64,000 nt of DNA from Chitinophaga niabensis (GTDB lineage Bacteria; Bacteroidota; Bacteroidia; Chitinophagales; Chitinophagaceae): NCBI GenBank assembly GCA_017849435.1, contig JAFIGY010000020.1:245425-309424 (forward strand), written 5' to 3'. Below, piece after piece: positions 44,368 to 53,320 of the stretch (position 1 is the first letter of the stretch; the number at the start of each line of letters is the position of its first letter). Position numbers and translations under genes: made by a program. The notes below the pieces were generated by a model. The model worked only from the letters and a program-made list of their open reading frames with translations. It was not told where the DNA came from and searched no databases.

Positions 44368-45438
44368 ATGAAACCTATGATATATAGTGCTGTCGCCGCG
44401 CTGCTCGTGTTAAGCAGCTGCTCTTCAGCATATAAAACATCGCAAACGCCGGATGATGTGTATTATTCACCGGCAAGGGAAAGAGTTTACGCCAATAACA
44501 CAGCCAGAAGTACGCGAGCCAGCAACGTGGAAGAAACGTATGATGACAATGGCAATAACTATGTGACGTATCAGAACGAAGACGAGGAACGCTATGATTA
44601 TGCCCGCCGGATCGATCGTTTCAGCAGGGGTTACAATGGTAACTACTGGGATGGTTATTATTTCGACGATTATTACAGTCCGAGCGTTTACGTCAACAAT
44701 TACTACGGCTTCGGCAATCGCTGGGGATGGGGTTCTTACTGGGGTCCTTCCCTGAGTTTCGGTCTTAGCTGGGGTGGGGGATATAATCCCTGGGGCTGGA
44801 ACAGCTGGTATGGCGGCGGATGGGGTTCTCCTTACGGATACTATGGCTATCCCTGGAATAGCGGCTGGTATGGCAGCTATTATCCCGGATATTATCCGGG
44901 CTGGTATGGCCACGGAAGCGGATATTATTATGCGCAGCCGCGTCCGGCCAACTCTTGGGGTCCGAGAGGTTCCTCCTACTCCCGCGTATTCAATAACGGC
45001 AACTACGTAGCGCCTACGCCCAATACGAGCGGCTCTGCCCCGAGAAGGGTGTTTGACGGTACGAGGGACCGGACCGTGCCGAATACCGGCAACGGTAACA
45101 CCGGTATGCCGAGAAGGGTATTTGACCGCGCTCCGTCCGAGCGTCCTTCCGTTCAACCGGGCAATGGTAACCAGCCGAACTATACACCAAGAAGAACGTT
45201 TGACCGTGCACCATCTGAACGCCCGGTTACTCAGCCTTCGGATAATACACCGAGAAGAACGTTTGATCGTTCAGAGCGTCCGTCTCCGCCGCCTGTACGT
45301 CAGGAACAGCCGGTTTACCGGGCTCCGGCCCCCGAGCGCAGCGCTCCGCAACGTTCTTTCCCGAGCAGTGCGCCCAGCAGCTCTCCCTCCAATAACGGAG
45401 GTGGTTCACCGTCCAGATCTTTCCCCAGAGGGGGTTGA
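44368..45438 (+). CDS. Gly/Tyr/Trp-rich lipoprotein with RRxFDR repeats
   Basis: 356 residues. Signal peptide and lipobox (VLSSC, Cys about 18). After a short polar region, residues 85-200 are extremely rich in Gly, Tyr, Trp and Asn (repeated WGWGSYWG, GYYGYPW, YYPGYYPGWYG types). The C-terminal third has four copies of a PRR[V/T]FDR-APSERP unit, then a Ser/Pro-rich tail ending in SPSRSFPRGG. Similar lipoproteins occur in Bacteroidota as unannotated surface proteins. An adhesive or matrix role is only a guess from composition. Confidence 0.75.
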   Translation: MKPMIYSAVAALLVLSSCSSAYKTSQTPDDVYYSPARERVYANNTARSTRASNVEETYDDNGNNYVTYQNEDEERYDYARRIDRFSRGYNGNYWDGYYFDDYYSPSVYVNNYYGFGNRWGWGSYWGPSLSFGLSWGGGYNPWGWNSWYGGGWGSPYGYYGYPWNSGWYGSYYPGYYPGWYGHGSGYYYAQPRPANSWGPRGSSYSRVFNNGNYVAPTPNTSGSAPRRVFDGTRDRTVPNTGNGNTGMPRRVFDRAPSERPSVQPGNGNQPNYTPRRTFDRAPSERPVTQPSDNTPRRTFDRSERPSPPPVRQEQPVYRAPAPERSAPQRSFPSSAPSSSPSNNGGGSPSRSFPRGG

Positions 45439-45448
45439 CAATAACAAC

Positions 45449-45501
45449 GGAATGATCAATTGAAGGGTCACGAATGTGGTCCACAGTTGATCATTCCTTT
45501 T
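45449..45501 (+). terminator. Terminator after Gly/Tyr-rich lipoprotein gene
   Basis: GGAATGATCAATTG pairs with CAGTTGATCATTCC (one G-T wobble), with a 21-nt loop and TTTTAAAA after it. It lies between the lipoprotein stop and the FadL-like gene. Confidence 0.65.
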
Positions 45502-45555
45502 AAAACCCTGTCCCTTCAGCAAAAAGTACTCATTTATCACCATACTGTTTTTAAG

Positions 45556-47115
45556 ATGAATAAAAGAATCACATTTCTTTTGATAGCCCTAGGTGTATCC
45601 GCCCATGCCTGGGCGCAGGACGAACTGGACGCTTTACGTTACAGTCGGCTTACGACAGGCGGAACGGCCCGTACCCAGGCTATCGGCGGTGCCGCGGGAT
45701 CGCTGGGCGGAGACATCACGTCAACACATGTAAACCCCGCGGGACTAGGCTTTTTCAGGACCAGCGAAGTAGTGATCACACCCGGCTTTTTCTTTCGCAC
45801 CAATAAATACAATTACCTGGGAACAGCTACGGACGAACAGAAGAGCGGATTCATGATGGGAAATGCCGGCATTGTGTTTGGGATGCCTACCCACGGGAAT
45901 TCCAAATGGCGCAATGTGGCTTTCTCTATCGACTACAATCGGCTCGCGGACTTTAATAACAAGCTTTATATCAAAGGGGTAAATACCCGTACAAGCTACA
46001 CTGATCGCTGGGTGGAACGCCTGAATAACAAAGGTGGTACCATGGTGCCCCTGAACACAGCCGCGGAATTCGATCCGCTGGGTGCCAGCCTTGCTTTCAA
46101 CACCTACCTGATAGATGCGAAGATCACGAATGGTGTGTTGCAGAACTATTTCACCAGCGTGAATCCCACCAATCCGGGCGGTATCCTGCAACAGGACCAG
46201 GTGTCGGAGAAAGGCGGATATAGAGAGGTATCCCTGGGGCTCGGTTCCAATTATGACGACAAACTTTACCTCGGCCTCTCTCTCAACTTCCCCACCCTGC
46301 ACTATGAGCGGGTACGCACTTTCGGGGAAGATGACCTGTCCGGGGACAAGAATAACGAATTCGCTTTCTTCGAACACACTGACCGCCTGAAAACAGATGC
46401 GGTGGGCTTCAATGCCAAACTGGGGGCTATTTACGCACCCTCTCCCAATATCAGGCTGGGCCTGGGTTTCCACACTCCTACCTGGCTGGGACTGAAGGAT
46501 GCCTCCACTGCCACTGTGCTCGTTAACACCGAGAACTACCAACCGGATGGCAAAAGCGAGCGTTACCAGAATACAGAAGACCTTACCAACGGCCTTCCTG
46601 TAGAATATGAATACAACCTCCGCACCCCCTGGCGCGCTTTGGCCAGCGGCTCTTACATCTTCGGCACCCATGAAGACGTAAGCAAGCAGAAAGGTTTCAT
46701 TACGGCTGATGTGGAATATGTGAACTATGCCGCCATGAAATACTCTTTTAACAAGAGCGGCTCACAGGACGACCGCGCCCTTGCAACCCGCCTGAACAAT
46801 TCCATCAGCAACCTGTACCAGGGAGCCGTGAACGTGCGTGTGGGCGGCGAGTTGAAATTCACGGTACTGGCGGTACGCGCGGGTTTTGCCTATTACGGCA
46901 ACCCCTACAAAAGCTCCAGTGTGGACGCCAGCATGAAGAAGATCAGCGGCGGCCTCGGATACCGGAACAAAGGCTTTTATGCAGACCTGACCTATGTACA
47001 TACATTGCAAAAAGATCGGTACACGCCTTACACGCTGAAGGAAGCAGCTTATTCCAGCGCATCCGTAGACGCTTCCGGCGGAGCAGTGATGATGAGCGTA
47101 GGTTTCAAATTCTAG
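45556..47115 (+). CDS. FadL/OmpP1-like outer-membrane transport protein
   Basis: 519 residues from ATG 45556, where a signal peptide begins (NKRITFLLIALGVSAHAWAQ); the open frame continues upstream only through the terminator hairpin. The N-terminus DALRYSRLTTGGTARTQAIGGAAGSLGGD, then THVNPAGLGFFRTSEV, matches the start of FadL/OmpP1-like barrels, whose N-terminal segment plugs the pore. The C-terminus (GGAVMMSVGFKF) ends in Phe as in outer-membrane proteins. FadL proteins pass hydrophobic compounds such as fatty acids; the substrate here is not known. Confidence 0.85.
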   Translation: MNKRITFLLIALGVSAHAWAQDELDALRYSRLTTGGTARTQAIGGAAGSLGGDITSTHVNPAGLGFFRTSEVVITPGFFFRTNKYNYLGTATDEQKSGFMMGNAGIVFGMPTHGNSKWRNVAFSIDYNRLADFNNKLYIKGVNTRTSYTDRWVERLNNKGGTMVPLNTAAEFDPLGASLAFNTYLIDAKITNGVLQNYFTSVNPTNPGGILQQDQVSEKGGYREVSLGLGSNYDDKLYLGLSLNFPTLHYERVRTFGEDDLSGDKNNEFAFFEHTDRLKTDAVGFNAKLGAIYAPSPNIRLGLGFHTPTWLGLKDASTATVLVNTENYQPDGKSERYQNTEDLTNGLPVEYEYNLRTPWRALASGSYIFGTHEDVSKQKGFITADVEYVNYAAMKYSFNKSGSQDDRALATRLNNSISNLYQGAVNVRVGGELKFTVLAVRAGFAYYGNPYKSSSVDASMKKISGGLGYRNKGFYADLTYVHTLQKDRYTPYTLKEAAYSSASVDASGGAVMMSVGFKF

Positions 47116-47137
47116 GGATCAATATTGATGAAAATAC

Positions 47138-47170
47138 AAAGAGGACAGTACGAAAGTGCTTCCCCTTTTT
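47138..47170 (+). terminator. Terminator with GAAA tetraloop
   Basis: AGTAC-GAAA-GTGCT stem extended outward by imperfect pairs (AAAGAGG with CCCCTTT), followed by TTTTTT. It ends the FadL-like transcript and abuts the convergent miaA stop. Confidence 0.6.
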
Positions 47171-48073
47171 TCATACCATTTGCTGCGCGAGCCATTCCTG
47201 CAATTTCGCTCCTTCCCGCGCATCAAACCAATGCATATCGGGCTCCCGCCGAAACCAGGTCAGCTGCCGTTTCGCATATTGGCGGGTATGGGTTTTGATG
47301 GCGTCAACGGCTTCGGGGAGGCTTGTTTTCCCGTCAAGATACCCGAAGATTTCCGCGTAGCCGACCGTCTGCAACGCATTGTGGTGGCGATAGGGCGCCA
47401 CCGCACGGACTTCTTCCACCAGTCCCGCTTCCATCATGGCATCTACACGGCGGTGAATATTATCATGCAACATCGGTTTGGGAAGTTCCAATCCTATTTT
47501 GATAACGGAAAAATTGCGGGGTTGCGGAATTGCAGTCCGGAATGCGGTAATGGATTGTCCGGTAGCTTCCAGTATCTCGAGCGCACGCATGAGACGTTGC
47601 GGGTTTTGGGTCTCGGCCGTGGCGTAGAAGGCAGGGTCCCGCTGGCGGAGGGTTTCCTGCAGCCAGGATAATCCTTTTTCTGCATATCCCTCACGCACTC
47701 CGGTGCGGATCTCCGGCGGTACCGGCGGCACCTGGTCCATACCTTCAAGAAAGGCGCGGATATAGAGGCCGGTTCCTCCGGTCAGTACTGCTACGGAATG
47801 ACGACTGAAGATTTCCGCAGCATATTGCAGGGCCAGCTGCTCATACATCGCAGCGTTCACTTCTTCTTTAACGAAATGGGAGTTGATGAAATAATGCCGT
47901 ACAGCGGCCAATTCAGCAGGATCGGGCTTAGCGGTGCCGATACTCAGCTCACGGTAGCACTGGCGGGAGTCCGCAGAAATGATCTCCGTTCCCAACTGTT
48001 GCGCTATTCGTATAGCCATTGCCGTTTTACCTACAGCTGTAGGGCCGGCCACTACTACTACCGTATTCTTCAA
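47171..48073 (-). CDS. miaA: tRNA dimethylallyltransferase
   Basis: 300 residues. P-loop VVAGPTAVGKTAMA, the ISADSRQCYRELSIGTAKP region, LTGGTGLYIRAFLEG and the C-terminal QYAKRQLTWFRREPDMHWFD are all family signatures. The enzyme adds an isopentenyl group to A37 of tRNAs reading U-initial codons. It is the last gene of a minus-strand operon with other tRNA-maturation genes; its start lies 3 nt after the preceding stop. Confidence 0.96.
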   Translation of the reverse strand: MKNTVVVVAGPTAVGKTAMAIRIAQQLGTEIISADSRQCYRELSIGTAKPDPAELAAVRHYFINSHFVKEEVNAAMYEQLALQYAAEIFSRHSVAVLTGGTGLYIRAFLEGMDQVPPVPPEIRTGVREGYAEKGLSWLQETLRQRDPAFYATAETQNPQRLMRALEILEATGQSITAFRTAIPQPRNFSVIKIGLELPKPMLHDNIHRRVDAMMEAGLVEEVRAVAPYRHHNALQTVGYAEIFGYLDGKTSLPEAVDAIKTHTRQYAKRQLTWFRREPDMHWFDAREGAKLQEWLAQQMV

Positions 48074-48076
48074 AGG

Positions 48077-48652
48077 TTAAAACATGTTTTCTTCCTCGCC
48101 ACTGCTTTCTTCCATGCCATCATCTTCCTGTTCCGTTTCTTCTCCTTCTTCTCCGAAACCATCGTCAGACATGCCTTCGCGGTTAAGATCATACTTCTCT
48201 TCCATTTCCACCAGCTTGTCCCCGATCAGGCCCTTAGTGCCATATTGACTGGGAGCAAGGCCTTCCTTGCGCACACAAACGGGATAGTTAAGCTTGCTGT
48301 TCTCTTCTTTCTGCACACCGATCAGCTCTACGAGGAAGGTCCAGTTTTTGGCAAAATCGTAGAGATAGATGAATTTCTGGTTGGGATCTTTCACCATGGC
48401 GCCGATGGGGGTATCAGCCATCAGCAACGGTTCGGCCTTACGGGGCTGATCATCCGGTTCCAGGATGATCTCGCGGCCTCGCTGCCAGTTATCGTTGCTG
48501 CGGAAGAAAGTAGCCTTGTGTTTGGTGTCAAACTCATATGCAGTCAATATCGCCTGATGGAACTGTAAAAAATTCTGGGCAGGCTTCACCGCAATGTCTC
48601 TGTAGACACTTTCGTCTTCCTCCCAATAAACTCTGAACTTCAATACCGGCAT
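48077..48652 (-). CDS. pRiA4b ORF-3-like protein
   Basis: 191 residues without signal peptide. The N-terminal 150 residues (VLKFRVYWEEDESVYRDIAV, LTAYEFDTKHKATFFRSND, FIYLYDFAKNWTFLVELIGV) match the plasmid pRiA4b ORF-3-like fold, often labelled IS1096 TnpR passenger protein in databases. The tail (about 155-191) is strongly acidic. No transposase or inverted repeats are near, so this is a chromosomal housekeeping copy rather than a mobile element. It sits between cca and miaA. The function is unknown. Confidence 0.8.
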   Translation of the reverse strand: MPVLKFRVYWEEDESVYRDIAVKPAQNFLQFHQAILTAYEFDTKHKATFFRSNDNWQRGREIILEPDDQPRKAEPLLMADTPIGAMVKDPNQKFIYLYDFAKNWTFLVELIGVQKEENSKLNYPVCVRKEGLAPSQYGTKGLIGDKLVEMEEKYDLNREGMSDDGFGEEGEETEQEDDGMEESSGEEENMF

Positions 48653-48691
48653 ATGATGTGATTATGTTAAGCGTACTGTAAAATTACCAAA

Positions 48692-50110
48692 TTATTTAAC
48701 AGGGGTCAAGTCCAGTTCCTTTGCCTTCTGTAACATGTACTGGTAGGCCGCTTCGTAGCTGTTGGGGATTTCTCCGTCCAAAATAGCCTCGCGGATGGCA
48801 TTTTTCATCTCTCCGACCATACGGCCCGGCTTCAATCCGAATGTTTCCATGATCATTTCCCCGGTCACCGGCGGCTGCCAGTTACGGATACGGTCGCTTT
48901 CCTCCACCTCCTTCAGCCGTTCGCGCACCATTTCGAAATTCTCCAGGTAACGTTTCACTTTCGCCTTGTTCTTGGAAGTGATATCCGCTTCGCAAAGCAT
49001 CATCAGGGCTTCCAGGTCATCTCCGGCATCGAAGAGCAACCTGCGTATAGCCGAATCAGTTATATTCTCCTTGGTGAGACTGATGGGCCGAAGATGCAAT
49101 TCCACGAGCTTACGTACGAACCGCATCTTGTCATGTTGCGGCAGTTTGAGCCGTGCAAATATGCGTGACACCATCTTTCCTCCCACTGCATCATGCCCGT
49201 GGAAAGTCCAGCCATGGCCTTCTTCAAAGCGCTTGGTGGCGGGTTTGCCAATATCGTGCAGCAGCGCCGCCCAACGTAGCCAGAGGTCGCGGGTATGGCG
49301 GGAAATATTGTCCACCACCTGCAGGGTGTGATAGAAATTATCTTTATGTCCTTTCCCTTCCACCATTTCCACTCCCACCAGGTCCGTCATCTGGGGGAAA
49401 ATAATTTTGAGGAGCCCGGATTGGTAAAGCAGGTCCAGTCCTACGGAAGGTTTGGAAGACAGCATGATCTTGTTCAGTTCATCTGTAATGCGTTCCTGCG
49501 AGATGATCCTGATCCTGCCCGCATTTTCTTTGATCGCCTGGAAAGTTTCCGGTACGATCCTGAAATGCAGCTGGGAGGCGAAACGTATCGCCCGCATCAT
49601 CCGGAGCGGATCGTCGCTGAAGGTTTGGGCAGGATCCAGTGGGGTTCTGATCAGTTTATCTTCGAGGTCCTGCAATCCGGAAAAGGGATCGAGGAGTTGG
49701 CCATAATCGGCTTCATTCAGGCTGATGGCCAGTGCGTTGATCGTGAAATCCCGCCGCAGCTGATCATCTTCCAGACTTCCCGGCGCCACTTCAGGGTTAC
49801 GGGAATGTTCCCGGTAGCTCTCCTTTCTGGCGCCTACAAATTCTATTTCCACATCCTTGTAACGGATCTGCGCCGTTCCGAAGGTTTTAAAGAAATTCAC
49901 TTTCAGCGAGGGGTCCAGCAGTGCTGCCACTTCATGTGCGAGTGCGATGCCATCTCCCACGCAAACGATATCCATATCCTTCGTGTTCCTGTTCAGCAGC
50001 TTGTCTCTCACAAAACCGCCGATCAGGTAACAGGGAACGCCGATCCGGCGCGCCGCCTGTGCCACGCATTTGAACAATTCCTTTTCCCGTGCCGTACAGG
50101 GGATCTGCAT
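48692..50110 (-). CDS. cca: CCA tRNA nucleotidyltransferase with HD domain
   Basis: 472 residues. The nucleotidyltransferase head has [12 protein letters not shown] and [14 protein letters not shown] (catalytic Asp pair) and [13 protein letters not shown]; the neck follows, then an HD domain with [26 protein letters not shown]. It adds or repairs the 3'-CCA end of tRNAs. That fits the tRNA-Leu gene in this window, which does not encode CCA. The HD domain may add phosphohydrolase activity. Gene order TsaC-like, cca, pRiA4b-like, miaA. Confidence 0.94.
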   Translation of the reverse strand: MQIPCTAREKELFKCVAQAARRIGVPCYLIGGFVRDKLLNRNTKDMDIVCVGDGIALAHEVAALLDPSLKVNFFKTFGTAQIRYKDVEIEFVGARKESYREHSRNPEVAPGSLEDDQLRRDFTINALAISLNEADYGQLLDPFSGLQDLEDKLIRTPLDPAQTFSDDPLRMMRAIRFASQLHFRIVPETFQAIKENAGRIRIISQERITDELNKIMLSSKPSVGLDLLYQSGLLKIIFPQMTDLVGVEMVEGKGHKDNFYHTLQVVDNISRHTRDLWLRWAALLHDIGKPATKRFEEGHGWTFHGHDAVGGKMVSRIFARLKLPQHDKMRFVRKLVELHLRPISLTKENITDSAIRRLLFDAGDDLEALMMLCEADITSKNKAKVKRYLENFEMVRERLKEVEESDRIRNWQPPVTGEMIMETFGLKPGRMVGEMKNAIREAILDGEIPNSYEAAYQYMLQKAKELDLTPVK

Positions 50111-50143
50111 ATACTTTCTACTGGTTTAAGGCGCAAAAGTAAC

Positions 50144-50719
50144 TTAATCCCGCAGTATTTCCAGCGTTCCATCGGCCAATATACGTACGATGCGGGATGC
50201 CTGGTGCGGTGTGGTATCATGCCGGCGGTATTCCACCGTGTAGTCCACGCCTTTACGGATCTCCTGCGTCACATCGCGGAAGCTGGCGGGTGAGGGGGCA
50301 CCACTGATGTTGGCCGAGGTGGAAACGAGTGGTTTCCGCAAACGTTTGATCAGGTGACGGCAGAAGGTATCCTGCACAATGCGGATGGCTATTGTGCCAT
50401 CTGCGGCAATTGCATTAGGCGCAAGATGCAGCGCACCTTCATAGATCACGGTGGTGGGACGTTTGAAGGTGGAGAGCGTTTCTGCTATATCAGGGGGTGG
50501 ATGGGAGAGGTATTTCACGAGATCGCGCACATCGGCCATCAATATCACGAGACTTTTGGATTCATCCCGTTGTTTCAGCTGAAAGATGCGCTGCACGGCC
50601 TTTTCATCGGTAGCATCACAGCCAATGCCCCAGATCGTGTCTGTAGGATAAAGGATGAGGCCGCCGTGGCGAAGCGCGGATAAGCTTTGTACGATATCGT
50701 TTTCGAATTCAGTTGTCAT
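50144..50719 (-). CDS. TsaC/YrdC-like L-threonylcarbamoyladenylate synthase
   Basis: 191 residues from ATG 50719, which overlaps the glycosyltransferase stop as ATGA. Sua5/YciO/YrdC signatures: GGLILYPTDTIWGIGCDA, KRDESKSLVILMAD-like segment (QRDESKSLVIL) and KPLVSTSANISGAPSP. The family condenses threonine, bicarbonate and ATP in the first step of t6A37 synthesis. The short form without the C-terminal Sua5 domain is present. Position before cca and miaA strengthens a tRNA role; a YciO-like relative of other function cannot be fully excluded. Confidence 0.9.
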   Translation of the reverse strand: MTTEFENDIVQSLSALRHGGLILYPTDTIWGIGCDATDEKAVQRIFQLKQRDESKSLVILMADVRDLVKYLSHPPPDIAETLSTFKRPTTVIYEGALHLAPNAIAADGTIAIRIVQDTFCRHLIKRLRKPLVSTSANISGAPSPASFRDVTQEIRKGVDYTVEYRRHDTTPHQASRIVRILADGTLEILRD

Positions 50720-51846
50720 GTCATGATCTTTTGATACACCTGCATTACAGCGGCGGCGCATTTTTCCAGCGTGAAACGCTGCGCATGCACAAGGCCACGT
50801 TCCCGCATCCCGTCCGCCATTTCCCGGTCAGACGCCACCTGCCGCATCGCTCCGGCAATGGCGGAAGTATCCATCGGATCCACGTACAGCGCAGCATTGC
50901 CCGCTGTTTCCAGGAAACAGGAGCCTGAGGAAGTGATCACGGGGGTGCGGCTCCAGAGCGCTTCCAGAATGGGAATGCCGAAACCTTCGAATATTGACGG
51001 GTATAATAGTGCCACGGCCCCCTGGTACAAAGCGGGCAGGTCCCGGAAGGAAAATTTCGTGATCTCGTTCAGCCAGATCACTTGTTGTTCTATCCCTTGT
51101 TCCTGCAAATACGCTTTCACTTTCTCCAGATACCCGTCACCATTCCCAAGCACCACCAAAGGCAGGTCCAGCCGACCTTTCAGCTCATGGAGCGCTTTTG
51201 CGATGCCGAGGAGGTTCTTTCTTTCGATCACAGAGCCTACGTACAGGAAATAGTTGTCCGGCAGCCCGTAATGCGCTTTCATGCTGCGGATGGTTTCAGC
51301 GGTATGGTGTTTCGCGAACGCCGGATCACAGGCCTGATAGCATACGGTGATACGTTCTTCGGGCACCTGGTAGAACTGGATGAGGTCCTGCTTCGTCTGC
51401 CCACTGATCGCGATTACCTGGTCCGCATGCGCACAGGCGTATTGTGCTTTTCTGCGATAGGTGTATACATCGATGGCATTATATTGTTCCGGGTATCGTT
51501 CAAAAATAAGATCATGCATGGTCACCACTCCTTTCACGTGGCTGTCCCGTATCCCGAAAGGCAGTTCTGCGCTGAGGCCGTGATAGATGTTGATATGATG
51601 CTGATGGAGGTCTCTCATCACCCAGTGGCTGCGCCATACCGGTTTCAACCAGCGGTGGTGCAATCTTTCGGGCAGGATGGTACGCATGCCCGGCACAGGC
51701 TGGAACAGCAGTTTTGCTTTGGGCGCAAAGAGGAAGTAGTGATGTTGCGGGTAATATTCAGCGAGCGAGCGGATGAGGGTGCGACTGTAATTCCCCAGCC
51801 CGGTCCGGTTCTGAAAAGCCCGTTTGGCGTCGAAACCGATGTTCAA
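50716..51846 (-). CDS. Glycosyltransferase family 4-like (group 1) protein
   Basis: 376 residues from TTG 51846, chosen because NIGFDAKRAFQNRTGLGNYSRTLI then forms the usual start of this family. The frame stays open to ATG 51924 and ATG 51945, but those add a poor N-terminus. The GT-B C-terminal domain has YFLYVGSVIERKNLLGIAKA, LLYPSIFEGFGIPILEALWS and the E-x7-E-like acidic region. It transfers a sugar from a nucleotide donor, with donor and acceptor unknown. It is translationally coupled to the TsaC-like gene, an odd mix with tRNA genes, and divergent from the graspetide cluster. Confidence 0.87.
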   Translation of the reverse strand: MNIGFDAKRAFQNRTGLGNYSRTLIRSLAEYYPQHHYFLFAPKAKLLFQPVPGMRTILPERLHHRWLKPVWRSHWVMRDLHQHHINIYHGLSAELPFGIRDSHVKGVVTMHDLIFERYPEQYNAIDVYTYRRKAQYACAHADQVIAISGQTKQDLIQFYQVPEERITVCYQACDPAFAKHHTAETIRSMKAHYGLPDNYFLYVGSVIERKNLLGIAKALHELKGRLDLPLVVLGNGDGYLEKVKAYLQEQGIEQQVIWLNEITKFSFRDLPALYQGAVALLYPSIFEGFGIPILEALWSRTPVITSSGSCFLETAGNAALYVDPMDTSAIAGAMRQVASDREMADGMRERGLVHAQRFTLEKCAAAVMQVYQKIMT

Positions 51847-52039
51847 GGCAACCTGGTTTATGATTCGCCGCAAATTAACATAAAAACAGGTCAGGGTATA
51901 GCAATCATATTTGTTTCTTTCCATAAAAATTTGTAATTTGAACATCCTGATTAAAATTCATCCTAGAAGAACCGAAACACCTGAATATACTTTTACTCCG
52001 TATCTGACATCCATTTGTATCATTACTAAAACTTGAAGT

Positions 52040-52222
52040 ATGAAGCCCAAAGAGCAAGTTTTAAAACCATTCTTTGCACAGTTCCTGGAAAAACAGGGGA
52101 GAACAGATGAAGCGAAAAGCAACCAGGGGAAGGACAATAACTGGACCAGCAAACTGTCCGACGCGCCGGATCAGACATTAAAGTATCCTTCTGATGGAGA
52201 TGAAGAATGGTGGCTGCTGTAG
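52040..52222 (+). CDS. Microviridin-type graspetide precursor peptide
   Basis: 60 residues. The leader contains PFFAQFLEKQ (residues 10-19), matching the PFFARFLE helix by which MdnB and MdnC recognise microviridin precursors. The single core near the C-terminus reads TLKYPSDGDEEWWLL (residues 46-60). By analogy with microviridins, Thr46-Asp52 and Ser51-Asp54 would be esters and Lys48-Glu55 the amide. Asp54 replaces the usual Glu and recalls marinostatin (SDSDE). Gly53 replaces the usual Trp, an extra Glu56 follows, and WWLL extends the tail. Two matching ligase genes follow. Mature graspetides of this class are usually serine-protease inhibitors. Confidence 0.9.
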   Translation: MKPKEQVLKPFFAQFLEKQGRTDEAKSNQGKDNNWTSKLSDAPDQTLKYPSDGDEEWWLL

Positions 52223-52245
52223 CTCATCGTATTTTTTTATCACTG

Positions 52246-52280
52246 CAAGCAATGGCCCACAGCTGTTGCTTGTTTTTTTA
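52246..52280 (+). terminator. Terminator/attenuator between precursor and ligase genes
   Basis: CAAGCAA pairs with TTGCTTG, with additional inner pairs, followed by seven T (52273-52279). Its place between the precursor and the first ligase would let the peptide be transcribed in excess over the enzymes. Confidence 0.6.
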
Positions 52281-52299
52281 TTACAAGCCGAGATAATAC

Positions 52300-53265
52300 A
52301 TGATCCTTTGCCTAACGCATGCTCAAGACACCTACACCATCGATCTTGTAGAGCAACGATTGCAGGAACTGGGCCATGCCAGTTTCCGTCTCAATTCCGA
52401 TGAATTCGGTACCCGTTACAGACTTCGGTACCGGCTGGAATCCTCTGGTCCGCAATACCAGCTGCAATGCGGGCGCGAGGTGCTGGATGCGCGGGAGATC
52501 CGCGGCGTATGGTATCGCAAGCTCTGGGCGTTGAAGGTACCCGCTTCCCTCGATCCGGCCTATGTGCCCGCGTTTCTTAAAGAATACAATACTTCCCTTC
52601 ATATCTTTCTCGATGCATTGAATGTTCCCTGGGTCAATCCCATGCAGGCGGACCATCAGACCGGCGGTAATAAGCTGTTGCAGTTAACAGCCGCGCAGGC
52701 GGCGGGACTCGATGTTCCCAAAACCCTCATCAGCAATCATGCCGAAGACGCCATCAAGTTCTACGATGCGCACCAGGGCGATGTAGTGGTGAAGCTCCAC
52801 GGTGCGCTTTCCAAAACCATGGACGGCAGCGGCGATTTCTTTCCCACCACGCGGCTGCGGAAGGAAGATGTTCCCATGCTGGAATCCCTCGCTGCCTGCC
52901 CGATGATCCTTCAGGAATATATTCCCAAAGAGCGGGAATTGCGGATCGCTTACATGGATGGCGTATGTTATACCGGCAGCCTCAAAGCTCCGGATACCGA
53001 CTGGCGAACGGCCAGTACAGCCGTTATCCAGTGGGCGCCGTTCTATCTGCCCGAGGCCGTAGAAGAAAAGATAGACCGGATGATGCGCCTGCTGGGCCTT
53101 CCATTCGGGGCTATCGATATGATTCTGCAGCCGGACGGGCGGTATGTTTTCCTCGAAGTGAATCCGCAGGGGGAATGGGGAATGCTGCAGAAATACCTGG
53201 GGTTCCCGATCGCGGAAACGATCGCGGAGAAGCTGGTGGAGCGGGTGAAGGACGGAAGGAAATGA
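52300..53265 (+). CDS. MdnB-like ATP-grasp ligase (amide-forming) of graspetide cluster
   Basis: 321 residues. The N-terminus ILCLTHAQDTYTIDLVEQRL and the segment GVWYRKLWALKVP fit the graspetide ligase family. The ATP-grasp core has VVVKLHGALSKTMDG, CPMILQEYIPKERELRIAYMDG and FLEVNPQGEWGMLQKYLGFPIAE. That last stretch (GEWGML) is the form I recall from microviridin MdnB/MvdC, which closes the Lys-Glu amide ring; the MdnC type has GEFFWL instead. Its start is 77 nt after the precursor stop, past a hairpin. It should act after the ester-forming partner. Confidence 0.87.
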   Translation: MILCLTHAQDTYTIDLVEQRLQELGHASFRLNSDEFGTRYRLRYRLESSGPQYQLQCGREVLDAREIRGVWYRKLWALKVPASLDPAYVPAFLKEYNTSLHIFLDALNVPWVNPMQADHQTGGNKLLQLTAAQAAGLDVPKTLISNHAEDAIKFYDAHQGDVVVKLHGALSKTMDGSGDFFPTTRLRKEDVPMLESLAACPMILQEYIPKERELRIAYMDGVCYTGSLKAPDTDWRTASTAVIQWAPFYLPEAVEEKIDRMMRLLGLPFGAIDMILQPDGRYVFLEVNPQGEWGMLQKYLGFPIAETIAEKLVERVKDGRK

Positions 53266-53320
53266 CTGCGGCTGTTTCCACAGATGTTAGATAAGTATTA
53301 TTGCAAAATACTTTGTTCAG

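Noticed and set aside
48077-48652. Possible mobile element because the family is labelled IS1096 passenger / TnpR
   Set aside because: No transposase, resolvase motif, inverted repeats or target duplication nearby; the gene sits in a compact housekeeping operon.
49295-50293. 332-codon plus-strand frame opposite cca
   Set aside because: A shadow of the CCA-adding enzyme gene, whose motifs are complete.
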